51,806 nucleotides of DNA from Paracoccus nototheniae. GTDB taxonomy: Bacteria > Pseudomonadota > Alphaproteobacteria > Rhodobacterales > Rhodobacteraceae. The stretch lies in assembly GCF_004335005.1 (NCBI RefSeq), contig NZ_RQRT01000025.1:1-51806 (forward strand), written 5' to 3'. The position numbers and the translations under genes are program-made. The notes below the pieces were generated by a model, which saw nothing but the letters and a program-made list of their open reading frames with translations, had not been told where the DNA came from and made no database searches. This document shows, in pieces, positions 21,751 to 29,839 of this stretch (position 1 is its first letter; the number at the start of each line of letters is the position of its first letter).

Positions 21751-23016
21751 TCAGCCAACCACTTCGGCGGCATCCAGCACCGCATGCAGCAGCACATCGG
21801 TTCCGGCCCGCGCCCAGTCCGGGGTGATCTCCTCGGCCTCGTTATGGCTCAGCCCGTCCTTGCAGGGGCACATGATCATCACCGTCGGCGCGACCTTGGC
21901 GATCCAGCAGGCATCGTGACCGGCGCCCGAGACGATATCCATATGGCTGTAACCCAACCGCTCTGACGCGGCCCGGATGCTGTCGGCCAAATCCGCATCG
22001 AAGGTCACCGGATCGAAATGCCCGACCGGCTCGATTTCGATCTCCAGCCCCAATCCGCTCGCAATTTCAGTGGCTTCCACCTCGAACCTCGACCGCATCG
22101 AGGTCAGCTTGCCCAGATCCGGTGACCGGAAATCGACGCAGAAGACCGCCCGTCCGGGGATCACGTTGCGGCTGTTGGGCCAGAAACCGGCCTGACCGAC
22201 GGCGCCCACGGCGGCGGGCTGGTGATCCATCGCGATGCGGTGCACCGCCTCGATCATCTGCGCCATGCCGCGCCCGGCATCGACCCGCATGGCCATGGGC
22301 GTGCTGCCGGTATGGGCGTCCTTGCCGGTCAGGGTCACCTGCAACCACCACAAACCCTGCCCATGGGTCACCACACCGATCTGGCGCCCCTCGGCCTCGA
22401 GGATCGGGCCCTGCTCGATATGCAGTTCGAACATGGCATGGATTTTGCGATCGCCCGGCGCTTCGGTGCCGCGCCAGCCGATGCGGTCCAACTCCTCGCC
22501 AAAGCTCTTGCCCTCGGCATCCTTGCGGCTGTTGGCGTAATCCTCGGTCAGCACGCCCGCAAACACGCCCGAGGCCAGCATGGCAGGCGCAAAGCGTGCG
22601 CCTTCCTCATTGGTCCAGTTGGTCACCACGATGGGGCGGCGCGTGCGCAGCCCCAAGTCCCTGATCGAGCGGATGACCTCCAGCCCCGCCAGAACGCCCA
22701 GCACGCCGTCATATTTGCCGCCCGTGGGCTGGGTATCCAGATGGCTGCCGATATAGACCGGGTCCAGATCCGGCTCGGTCCCCTCATGGCGCATGAACAT
22801 GCTGCCCATGCGGTCCAGACCCATGGTCATGCCCGCCTCTTCGGACCAGCGCTGGAACAGGGTGCGGCCCTCGGCATCGGCATCGGTCAGCGTCTGACGG
22901 TTGTTGCCGCCCGCCACGCCCGGCCCGATCGCGGCCATCTGCATCAGGCTGTCCCACAGCCGGTCGCCATCGACCGTCATGTTCGCAACCGTCATCCCGG
23001 CGCCCAAGTCGCTCAT
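21751..23016 (-). CDS. Zn-dependent amidohydrolase, beta-ureidopropionase/N-carbamoyl amino acid hydrolase
   Basis: M20-family dizinc hydrolase, 421 residues, expected to release beta-alanine (or 2-methyl-beta-alanine), CO2 and ammonia from N-carbamoyl-beta-amino acids, the third step of pyrimidine breakdown. Motifs: GSHLDTQPTGGKYDG (H92, D103), TNEEGARF (E137/E138), ELHIEQGPILE, the domain-swap segment GKDAHTGSTPM and SGAGHDACWIA. The start at 23016 follows AGGAAGGAC. The allantoate and L-carbamoylase relatives have the same motifs; context argues for ureidopropionase (pydC type). Confidence 0.88.
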   Translation of the reverse strand: MSDLGAGMTVANMTVDGDRLWDSLMQMAAIGPGVAGGNNRQTLTDADAEGRTLFQRWSEEAGMTMGLDRMGSMFMRHEGTEPDLDPVYIGSHLDTQPTGGKYDGVLGVLAGLEVIRSIRDLGLRTRRPIVVTNWTNEEGARFAPAMLASGVFAGVLTEDYANSRKDAEGKSFGEELDRIGWRGTEAPGDRKIHAMFELHIEQGPILEAEGRQIGVVTHGQGLWWLQVTLTGKDAHTGSTPMAMRVDAGRGMAQMIEAVHRIAMDHQPAAVGAVGQAGFWPNSRNVIPGRAVFCVDFRSPDLGKLTSMRSRFEVEATEIASGLGLEIEIEPVGHFDPVTFDADLADSIRAASERLGYSHMDIVSGAGHDACWIAKVAPTVMIMCPCKDGLSHNEAEEITPDWARAGTDVLLHAVLDAAEVVG

Positions 23017-23083
23017 GTCTTGTCCTTCCTGTCGGGCCGCCCTTGTCTGACGCAAGGGTCGGCTTGATGGGTCTGCCGCCCTG

Positions 23084-24406
23084 TCAGGCGGTCTTCAGCA
23101 CATCGCCAAGGGTGCCGATCAATTCGTCGATCTGCGCCTCGCTGATGATCAGCGGCGGCGACATGGCGATGATGTCGCCGGTCACGCGGATCAGGATGCC
23201 GGCTTCAAAGGCCTTGACGAACATGTCAAAGCCGCGCTTGCCGGGCTGGCCGTCGATAGGCGACAGCTCGACCGCGCCGATCAGGCCCATATTGCGGATA
23301 TCGACCACATTGGGGTGGTCGCGCAGGCTGTGGATCGCCTCTTGCCAATAGGTCTCCAGCCCGGCGGCGCGGGTCAGCAGCCCTTCCTCGGCATAGGTGT
23401 CCAGCGTGGCGATGGCGGCGGCGCAGCTGATCGGGTTGCCGGAATAGGTGTATCCGTGGAACAGCTCGATGATGTGTTCCGGCCCCTGCATGAAAGCGTC
23501 GTGGATCTGCGCCGATGCCAGCACCGCACCCATCGGGATCACCCCGTTGGTCAGGCCCTTGGCGCAGGTGATCATGTCGGGCACCACGCCGAAATGCTGG
23601 GCGGCAAAGGGGCTGCCAAGGCGACCAAAGCCCGTGATCACCTCGTCGAAGATCAGCAGGATGCCGTGCTTTTTCGTAATCGCGCGCAGCTTTTCCAGAT
23701 AGCCCTTGGGCGGCATCAGCACGCCGGTCGATCCGGCCATCGGCTCGACGATCACGGCGGCGATGGTTTCCGCGCCATGCAGGGCGACGATCCGCTCCAG
23801 CTCGTCGGCCAGGTTGGCGCCATGTTCGGGCTGGCCCTTGGTGAAGACGTTTTCGGGCAGATGCGTGTGGGGCATGTGATCAACACCCGCCAGCAGGGTA
23901 CCGAAATGGCGGCGGTTGTTGACGATCCCGCCGACCGAGATGCCGCCGAAGCCCACCCCGTGATAGCCGCGTTCCCGCCCGATCAGCCGGGTCCGCGCCG
24001 CATCGCCCCGGGCCCGGTGATAGGCCAGCGCGATCTTCAGCGCGGTATCGACCGCCTCGGAGCCCGAGTTGCAATAGAACACATGCTCCATCCCGTCCGG
24101 CGCGATATCGACCAGCCGGTTGGCCAGCTCGAACGCCAGCGGATGGCCCATCTGAAAGGCCGGGGCATAATCCAGTTCGCCGACCTGCGCCTGCACCGCC
24201 TCGGTGATGCGGGGGCGGCAATGGCCCGCATTGCAACACCACAGCCCCGCCGTCCCATCCAGCACCTGACGACCGTCCGAGGTCGTATAGTGCATGTCCT
24301 TGGAGGCCACCAACATGCGCGGCGCAGATTTGAATTGCCGGTTCGCGGTGAACGGCATCCAGAAGGCGCGCAGGTCATTCGGGGCGGGCTTGCGGTCGAG
24401 CGGCAT
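23084..24406 (-). CDS. Class III omega-aminotransferase, probable beta-alanine:pyruvate transaminase
   Basis: PLP enzyme of 440 residues moving the amino group of beta-alanine to pyruvate, giving malonate semialdehyde. It begins MPLDRKPAPNDLRAFWMPFT, with GTAGLWCCNAGH, NSGSEAVDTALKIA, GRERGYHGVGFGG, FDEVITGFGR and the cofactor lysine K283 (CAKGLTNG). The start at 24406 has TGAGGA upstream; the frame's earlier GTG is unlikely. It is the first gene of the leftward seven-gene cassette, with a RutR-type operator centred about 30 bases before the ATG. Confidence 0.9.
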   Translation of the reverse strand: MPLDRKPAPNDLRAFWMPFTANRQFKSAPRMLVASKDMHYTTSDGRQVLDGTAGLWCCNAGHCRPRITEAVQAQVGELDYAPAFQMGHPLAFELANRLVDIAPDGMEHVFYCNSGSEAVDTALKIALAYHRARGDAARTRLIGRERGYHGVGFGGISVGGIVNNRRHFGTLLAGVDHMPHTHLPENVFTKGQPEHGANLADELERIVALHGAETIAAVIVEPMAGSTGVLMPPKGYLEKLRAITKKHGILLIFDEVITGFGRLGSPFAAQHFGVVPDMITCAKGLTNGVIPMGAVLASAQIHDAFMQGPEHIIELFHGYTYSGNPISCAAAIATLDTYAEEGLLTRAAGLETYWQEAIHSLRDHPNVVDIRNMGLIGAVELSPIDGQPGKRGFDMFVKAFEAGILIRVTGDIIAMSPPLIISEAQIDELIGTLGDVLKTA

Positions 24407-24427
24407 GGGGGTCGTCCTCACGGAATA

Positions 24428-24443
24428 TTGACCAAACGGTCAG
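24428..24443 (-). promoter_or_regulatory. RutR-type operator
   Basis: TTGACCAAACGGTCAG: TTGACC and GGTCAG separated by 4 bases. The known E. coli RutR consensus has TTGACC and GGTCAA at the same spacing, so 11 of the 12 palindromic half-site bases match. It sits between the divergent rutR gene and the aminotransferase, where a repressor would cover the promoter; uracil would release it by analogy. Confidence 0.7.
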
Positions 24444-24547
24444 GATCAAGCTAGCACGGGGCAGGGGGCAGTCAAGCATCCTGAATGGGTTGGTGACATT
24501 TCAGACCAAACTGCCCAAAATCAGATCATGCCAGAAGCGGGGACGTG

Positions 24548-25165
24548 ATGACAGAGACCAGCGAACCTCAGATGTCGCGGATCCAGCAGAAAAACCGCGA
24601 CCTGATCCTGCACGGCGCGCTGGAGGCGTTTTCGGCCAATGGCCTGCGCGGCGCGACCATCGACCAGATCGCCCGGTCGGCGGGTCTGTCCAAGCCCAAT
24701 GTGCTGTATTATTTCGGATCCAAGGACGAAATTCACAAGGCGCTGCTGACCACCCTGCTGGAGATGTGGCTGGCGCCCATGCAACAGATCGACCCGGATG
24801 GCGACCCGCTGTCAGAGGTTCTTCGATATATGCGCGCCAAACTGATGATGTCGCAGGATTATCCCCGCGAAAGCCGGCTGTTCGCGCATGAGATCCTGCA
24901 AGGCGCACCGCACCTGACCGAGATCCTGGGCGGCGGGCTGAGAGAGATCGTGGACCGCGCTGCCGGGGTTCTGCAGGGCTGGATGGATCAGGGGCGGCTG
25001 GCCCCGGTCGATCCGCGCCATCTGATCTTTTCGATCTGGTCGATGACCCAGCACTATGCCGATTTCGAGGCTCAGGTCCGGGCCGTTCTTGGCCCGGGAC
25101 GCGATCCCATCGACGAGGGCGGGGTGTTTCTGGACAACCTTTATCGCAAGCTGCTGACGCCCTAG
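24548..25165 (+). CDS. rutR: RutR-like TetR family regulator
   Basis: Pyrimidine-responsive repressor, 205 residues. N-terminal TetR helix-turn-helix (about 15-60: ATIDQIARSAGLSKPNVLYYF). The C-terminal ligand domain shares long blocks with E. coli RutR: WLAPMQQ, DYPRESRLFAHEILQGAPHL and DPRHLIFSIWSMTQHYADF. It is divergent from the pyrimidine cassette and the operator lies between them. The start is the ATG at 24548; a GTG one codon earlier is possible. Its stop overlaps that of the convergent TetR gene in a shared CTAG. Confidence 0.9.
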   Translation: MTETSEPQMSRIQQKNRDLILHGALEAFSANGLRGATIDQIARSAGLSKPNVLYYFGSKDEIHKALLTTLLEMWLAPMQQIDPDGDPLSEVLRYMRAKLMMSQDYPRESRLFAHEILQGAPHLTEILGGGLREIVDRAAGVLQGWMDQGRLAPVDPRHLIFSIWSMTQHYADFEAQVRAVLGPGRDPIDEGGVFLDNLYRKLLTP

Positions 25166-25746
25166 GCGGGCGGGTCCAGCATCTCGGCGGCGGTCATGAT
25201 CAAGGCCAGATTTTCATGCGCGGCGGCGATGAAATCCAGACGGATGCCAAGGGCCCAGTCCTTGGTCGCCGCATGGGTCGCGGCGATGATGGCGGCGGCC
25301 AGAATCTCGATCACGCGGTCATCCGTGCTGGGCAGGCGGCGGTGCAGCAGGCTGCGCATATGGGCGCGGCGGGTCAGCATGGCGCTGTTGCGCAAAGCCT
25401 CCAGCTTGGCGTCGCCCTCGGACAGGGTCAGCAGATGGCCGATCATCTCGCGCTCGGTCAGATAGCGTGCCAGATGGCTTTCGATCAGCTTGCCCAGATC
25501 ATCGATCAGCCGCCCCGTGCCCGCCACGAACGCCTCGGACGCATCATGGGGGTAATCGGGGGGCGGCCCCATCAGGGCAGCCTCTTTATACGGATAATAG
25601 TTGAAGAATGTCCGGGTGCTGATGCCCGCGTGACGCGCGATCGCCTCGGTCGTGACGTTGGTCAGGCCATCGCGGACGGCCAGATCGACCGCAGCGGCCT
25701 GAATCCGTTTGGCGGTCTTGTAGCGTCGCGTTTCGAAAGGGCTCAT
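25162..25746 (-). CDS. TetR family transcriptional regulator
   Basis: A 194-residue DNA-binding protein. The N-terminal helix-turn-helix is clear (VTTEAIARHAGISTRTFFNYYPYKEAAL, about residues 28-55), followed by an all-helical domain that cannot be assigned to a ligand. The start is placed at ATG 25746 (MSPFETRRYKTAKRIQ). It converges with rutR, sharing the overlapping stop. No obvious target gene flanks it; the neighbouring cell-wall peptidase is co-directional but lies upstream on the same strand. Function unknown beyond regulation. Confidence 0.82.
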   Translation of the reverse strand: MSPFETRRYKTAKRIQAAAVDLAVRDGLTNVTTEAIARHAGISTRTFFNYYPYKEAALMGPPPDYPHDASEAFVAGTGRLIDDLGKLIESHLARYLTEREMIGHLLTLSEGDAKLEALRNSAMLTRRAHMRSLLHRRLPSTDDRVIEILAAAIIAATHAATKDWALGIRLDFIAAAHENLALIMTAAEMLDPPA

Positions 25747-25894
25747 GCGGGTCCGTTCTTGGCTTATCTTCGGCAAAGGGTGTCAAGCGCGCGGCCCGGA
25801 TGCAAGCCCGAAACATCGCCGCGCACATGCGGAAAACGCCGTCTGCCATCGGCAGAGAGCGTTTGCGCAGTATCGTCAGCCCGTCTGGCGGGGA

Positions 25895-26458
25895 TCAGCT
25901 GCCCCAGCTGCGGACCGGACCGCAATCCATGTGGACAAAGTTCGACCGGCTGTAACGTCCGACCCCACCTGCGCGGCAAGCCACCGCAGCCTGATACATC
26001 TGCCCGACCGAGCGGGATTTCAGCCGCAGATCGGCGGCCTTGCCGGTCAGGTGCAGCGAATTCTGCGCGACCCCGCCCGACTGGCGGCGCAACATCGCAT
26101 TGGTGCGCGGCGAGCGATAGCCCGACAGCATCATGTAAGGCTCGTTCGTCTGCATCAGGCGCGACGAGGCGGCGGCCACGTCGATGGTGCGCGGATCGAT
26201 GCCGATCACCTCGCCGGTGCGCCAGTCGCGCATGAAGACATTGATTTCGTTCAGCGCCTCGCGGATGTACTTGCCATCGACCCAATAGACGGTATCGATG
26301 CTTTCGCCGGTCCGACCGTTATACATCCGCACCCGGCGCATGTCGCCCGCATTCCCGCGCAGAAAACCGAAGGCATTGGCCATAACCGGGGTCGCCGCAA
26401 CAGTGGTTGCCGCGAACACACCAAGAATGCCGCGACGGGAGATAAGGTCCATTGTCAT
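25895..26458 (-). CDS. DUF882/YcbK family peptidoglycan peptidase-like protein
   Basis: Exported M15A-type metallopeptidase-fold protein, 187 residues. Tat signal: MTMDLISRRGILGVFAA with R8-R9, cleaved near the Ala-rich MANA. The catalytic domain shows HLTGKAADLR and FVHMDCGPVRSWG, carrying the His/Asp ligands of the DD-/LD-carboxypeptidase fold. Family members are implicated in trimming peptide cross-links in the cell wall. The start at 26458 is chosen to give the classic Tat leader. It is divergent from an L,D-transpeptidase gene, so both probably act on 3-3 cross-links (inference). Confidence 0.87.
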   Translation of the reverse strand: MTMDLISRRGILGVFAATTVAATPVMANAFGFLRGNAGDMRRVRMYNGRTGESIDTVYWVDGKYIREALNEINVFMRDWRTGEVIGIDPRTIDVAAASSRLMQTNEPYMMLSGYRSPRTNAMLRRQSGGVAQNSLHLTGKAADLRLKSRSVGQMYQAAVACRAGGVGRYSRSNFVHMDCGPVRSWGS

Positions 26459-26517
26459 GTCAGATCGCCTGTCCTGCTTCGTTTTTTCAGCCTGCGACGG
26501 GTCGCGGCTCATCGTGG

Positions 26518-26547
26518 TTTATCCCCGACTTGTTAACTTTATGTCAA
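26518..26547 (-). promoter_or_regulatory. Candidate promoter of the DUF882 gene
   Basis: On the minus strand TTGACA (26547-26542), an 18-base spacer, then GATAAA (26523-26518). It predicts a leader of about 50 bases. The -35 is perfect for the housekeeping sigma factor. Confidence 0.5.
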
Positions 26548-26562
26548 AACCCGGTGTTCCAT

Positions 26563-26604
26563 GAAACAGATTCGACGGTTATCACCAAGGATAACATCTG
26601 TTTC
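26563..26604. promoter_or_regulatory. Compound inverted repeat between divergent cell-wall genes
   Basis: Outer arms GAAACAGAT / ATCTGTTTC (9 bp, perfect) enclose inner arms GTTATC / GATAAC (6 bp, 6-base loop), with a 6-base bulge on one side. It lies in the 302-bp gene-free spacer 26459-26760, which is AT-richer than its surroundings. It could be a nested operator or an RNA hairpin. Confidence 0.45.
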
Positions 26605-26760
26605 GGCAAGTTTTCGCCGAACGCTTCGGTTGTTGCGGATTGGTGACCTTGCTGTGCTGTTTGTGCAACTTGTGGTTTTCTGGTTGTGGAACAACACGCT
26701 GTCCGGTGGCAGGGGCGCGGGGATTATGGAAGAATGACGAACGGGTATCAGGGGTGCAAC

Positions 26761-28386
26761 ATGGCGGTTCGGCGGCTTTCAGGCGTTCTGGTGCTGATGG
26801 TGGCGGCATTCGGGCAGCTAGCCGGCCCGGTTCATGCGCAGGAACCCGCCGGTTCCCTCGCCGTGGCGGTTTCGCCACGTCTGCAGTTCACGCCCGACCA
26901 GATGGCACTGGCCATGGCGGTGGCAGGTGACGCCGATCTGGCGGCATTCTATGGCGACAACGGGCTGCAGCCGGTGTTTCTGGGCCCCCAGGGCGCGGCC
27001 CGGCGCGCAGCCCTGCATGGCGCGGTCGCCGGAATGCCCCGACATGGCATTCCCGTCGCGCGCTATCCCTTGCCGGTCGCCACTGCTCCGGCCCTGACGC
27101 TGCAGGCGGAACTGGCCCATGCGCGCATGGCGGCGCGGATGCTGCGCGATCTCACCGGGGGCGTGCTGAGCCCGTCCCGCGTCGATCCCGAGATCAAGCG
27201 TCAGCCGTCGCGAAATGCCGTGCCGGGTCTTCTGGCGCAGTTTCAGGCATCGGAGGATCCCGCGACGGTTCTGGCCGGGGCCGCGCCCGATCACCCGGCC
27301 TATCTGGCGCTGCAGGCGGCGCTGAACGGGCGGGCCGATCTGGCCGTGCCCGCGGATCTGCCGCGCATTCCCGACGGTCTGTGGCGTCCCGGCATGCGCG
27401 ATCCGGCCCTGGCTGCGCTGCGCGCGCGGCTGGCGGCGATCGGCTTTGAAGCGGCGGCGGGCGACGCCGCCGCCTATGACCCGATCCTGACGCAGGCGGT
27501 CGCGCGGTATCAGCAGGCCGCCGGGCTGCCCGATGACGGCATCGCGGGTCCGCGCACGATCGCGGCGCTGAACGGCGATGGCGGGACGGCAGACGACCGC
27601 CGCACCCGCGCCATTCTGGTCGCGATGGAGCGGCTGCGCTGGATGGCCGGGGATGATCTGGGCCGCCGCCATGTCTGGGTGAACATCCCCGAATTCTCGA
27701 CCACCATCATTCAGGATGGGGCCGAGGCCTTCCGCACCCGCAGCGTCATGGGCAAGGACACGCCCGAGATGCGCACCCCGGAATTTTCCGAGATGATGGC
27801 GAATGTCGTGGTCAATCCCAGCTGGAACGTGCCCCGGTCGATCACCGTGCGGGATTACCTGCCCAAGCTGCAGGCGAACCGCCATGCGGTGTCGCATCTG
27901 GATGTGGTGGACGGATCGGGGCGGGTGCTGGCACGCGACGGGATCGATTTCGCGCGGTACACGGCGGCGAATTTCCCCTTTCGCCTGCGCCAGAAGCCAA
28001 GCGACGACAATGCGTTGGGAATCGTGAAATTCATCTTTCCCAACCGGTGGAACATCTATCTGCACGACACGCCGTCCAAGCATCTGTTCGCCAACCGGGT
28101 GCGCGCCGATTCGAACGGCTGTATCCGGATCGGCGATCCGGTCGATCTGGCGCATGCGCTGTTGTCGGAACAGACCGCCGACCCCGCCGCCTTGTTCCGC
28201 CGCGCGCTGGACAGCGGACGAGAGACCTGGCTGACCCTGAAACCGGCGGTTCCGGTGCATCTGGTCTATTTCACCGCATGGCCGGGGGCGGATGGGCAGG
28301 TACGGCTGTTCGACGACATCTATGGCCGCGATGCGCGCCTGTGGCAGGCGCTGGAGGCCGAGGGGTTCGGCCCCTCGGCGATGTGA
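26761..28386 (+). CDS. L,D-transpeptidase (YcbB/LdtD type)
   Basis: Periplasmic enzyme making 3-3 peptidoglycan cross-links, 541 residues. Sec signal: MAVRRLSGVLVLMVAAFGQL, cut after VHAQ. A peptidoglycan-binding helical domain (about 210-265: DPILTQAVARYQQAAGLPDDGIAGPRT, quoted in part) is followed by the YkuD catalytic domain with IYLHDTPSKHLF and the nucleophile C454 in SNGCIRIGD. The start at 26761 is picked because AGGGG precedes it at 7 bases and the signal peptide follows directly. It is divergent from the DUF882 peptidase and 73 bases upstream of lpxD. Confidence 0.92.
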   Translation: MAVRRLSGVLVLMVAAFGQLAGPVHAQEPAGSLAVAVSPRLQFTPDQMALAMAVAGDADLAAFYGDNGLQPVFLGPQGAARRAALHGAVAGMPRHGIPVARYPLPVATAPALTLQAELAHARMAARMLRDLTGGVLSPSRVDPEIKRQPSRNAVPGLLAQFQASEDPATVLAGAAPDHPAYLALQAALNGRADLAVPADLPRIPDGLWRPGMRDPALAALRARLAAIGFEAAAGDAAAYDPILTQAVARYQQAAGLPDDGIAGPRTIAALNGDGGTADDRRTRAILVAMERLRWMAGDDLGRRHVWVNIPEFSTTIIQDGAEAFRTRSVMGKDTPEMRTPEFSEMMANVVVNPSWNVPRSITVRDYLPKLQANRHAVSHLDVVDGSGRVLARDGIDFARYTAANFPFRLRQKPSDDNALGIVKFIFPNRWNIYLHDTPSKHLFANRVRADSNGCIRIGDPVDLAHALLSEQTADPAALFRRALDSGRETWLTLKPAVPVHLVYFTAWPGADGQVRLFDDIYGRDARLWQALEAEGFGPSAM

Positions 28387-28459
28387 GGCGCCAAGGCGGA
28401 GCTAGGCACTGGAAGCGGTGGGGCAAACAGGCTAAGTCCCTCGGATGAAAGGGGGCCTC

Positions 28460-29560
28460 ATGGCTGTGACGATGGCGGAACTGGCGGTTGCTCTGGACGC
28501 ACGCCTCTGGGGCGACGGGACGATCCGGGTCACCGGCGCGGCCGAGCCCTCATCCGTGACCCCGGTCGGACCCCAAGGCGGCACGCTGGCGCTGGCCATG
28601 TCACCCAAATATGCGGAAGGCCTGCAGCCCGGCTGCATCGCCATTCTGGCCGAGGGGATGACGCCCGAGGCCTATGATCTGAAAGCCGCGATCTTTGCCC
28701 CTCGTCCGCGTCTGGTCATGGCCGGGCTGACGCGCGCCTTTGACCAGGGCCCCGACATCGCGCCCGGCATTCATCCAAGCGCCGTCATCGACGACAGCGC
28801 CGTGATCGGCGCGGGGGCGGCCATCGGCCCCTTCGTAGTCATCGGCGCGGGTGCGAGTATCGGCGAAGACGCCCGGATCGGCCCTCATGTCAGCATCGGG
28901 CGCAATGCCCGGATCGGGTCGCAGGCGCTGATCCATGCCGGCGTGCGCATCGGCCATGACGTGATCGCGGGCGACCGGCTGATCGTGCAGCCCGGCGCGG
29001 TGATCGGCGGAGACGGGTTTTCCTTTGTCACCCCCGAAGAATCGGGGATCGAAGAGATCCGCCGCACGCTTGGCACCCGGTCCGGCGTCAAGGCCCAGCA
29101 CTGGACCCGCATCCATTCGCTTGGCGCCGTGGAACTGGGCGATGATGTCGAGATCGGCGCCAACACCACCATTGACCGGGGCACGATCCGCGCCACCCGC
29201 ATCGGCGACGGCACCAAGATCGACAACCTTGTGCAGGTGGCGCATAACGTCGTCGTCGGGCGCGACTGCCTGTTGTGCAGTCAGGTGGGCATCGCGGGAT
29301 CGTCGCAGATCGGCGACCGGGTGGTGCTGGCCGGTCAGGTCGGCGTGAACGACAATATCACCATCGGCGATGACGTGATCGCGGGCGGATCGACCAAGAT
29401 CTTCACGCGGGTTCCGGCGGGCCGGGTCATTCTGGGCAATCCGGCGGTCAAGATGGAAACGCAGTTGGAAATCCAGAAAGCTGTGCGCCGTCTGCCGCGT
29501 TTCGCAGAACAGTTGTCGAAACTTCAGGATAGCGTGACACGCCTGTTGGAAAAGGGCTGA
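28460..29560 (+). CDS. lpxD: LpxD-type UDP-3-O-acylglucosamine N-acyltransferase
   Basis: Transfers a 3-hydroxyacyl chain from an acyl carrier protein to the amine of UDP-3-O-acyl-glucosamine in lipid A synthesis. 366 residues: an N-terminal uridine-binding domain (about 1-100, with MSPKYAEGL where E. coli has NPRY), then many left-handed beta-helix hexapeptides (IGxxxxI), the catalytic His in [12 protein letters not shown] and a C-terminal helix. A roughly 20-residue insert follows GGDGFSF relative to E. coli. The start at 28460 has AAAGGGGG upstream. It heads an operon with an acyl carrier protein and ketosynthase, away from the usual bamA-fabZ-lpxA cluster, so it may be a second copy. Confidence 0.87.
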   Translation: MAVTMAELAVALDARLWGDGTIRVTGAAEPSSVTPVGPQGGTLALAMSPKYAEGLQPGCIAILAEGMTPEAYDLKAAIFAPRPRLVMAGLTRAFDQGPDIAPGIHPSAVIDDSAVIGAGAAIGPFVVIGAGASIGEDARIGPHVSIGRNARIGSQALIHAGVRIGHDVIAGDRLIVQPGAVIGGDGFSFVTPEESGIEEIRRTLGTRSGVKAQHWTRIHSLGAVELGDDVEIGANTTIDRGTIRATRIGDGTKIDNLVQVAHNVVVGRDCLLCSQVGIAGSSQIGDRVVLAGQVGVNDNITIGDDVIAGGSTKIFTRVPAGRVILGNPAVKMETQLEIQKAVRRLPRFAEQLSKLQDSVTRLLEKG

Positions 29561-29572
29561 ACAGGAGGCGAC

Positions 29573-29839
29573 ATGACAGACCATATCAGACAGCGCATCC
29601 GCGCGATCATCGCGGAACAGGCCATGCTTGACCCCGATCAGGTGACCGACGAGGCGACCCCGCAGGATCTGGGCATCGACAGCCTCGGGCTTGTCGAATC
29701 GATCTTTGCGATCGAGGAGGAATTCGACATCTCGGTCCCGTTCAACGCCAACGAGCCCGAGAAATCCGAATTCGACATCTCGAACATGGGCACGATCATC
29801 GCCGCGGTCGAGCGGCTGGTGGCGGACAAGGCCGGATGA
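29573..29839 (+). CDS. Acyl carrier protein (AcpXL-like)
   Basis: An 88-residue acidic carrier protein. The phosphopantetheine attachment site is the Ser in DLGIDSLGLVE, and the helix II region FAIEEEFDISVPF recalls rhizobial AcpXL, the special carrier for very-long-chain acyl groups of lipid A. It starts 12 bases after lpxD and its stop overlaps the ketosynthase start by 4 bases. It probably carries the acyl donor for the LpxD next door (inference). It is not the housekeeping AcpP, whose core is DSLDTVELVM. Confidence 0.88.
   Translation: MTDHIRQRIRAIIAEQAMLDPDQVTDEATPQDLGIDSLGLVESIFAIEEEFDISVPFNANEPEKSEFDISNMGTIIAAVERLVADKAG

Noticed and set aside
24490..24509. Second RutR operator for rutR itself
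   Set aside because: TTGGT...ACCAA ends match but the inner bases do not follow the 4-base-spaced palindrome; kept only as a weak possibility in the operator finding.
26641..26760. Longer starts for the L,D-transpeptidase (26686 or 26734)
   Set aside because: They would bury the signal peptide, and the ATG at 26734 has its purine stretch too close; 26761 has a proper ribosome site.
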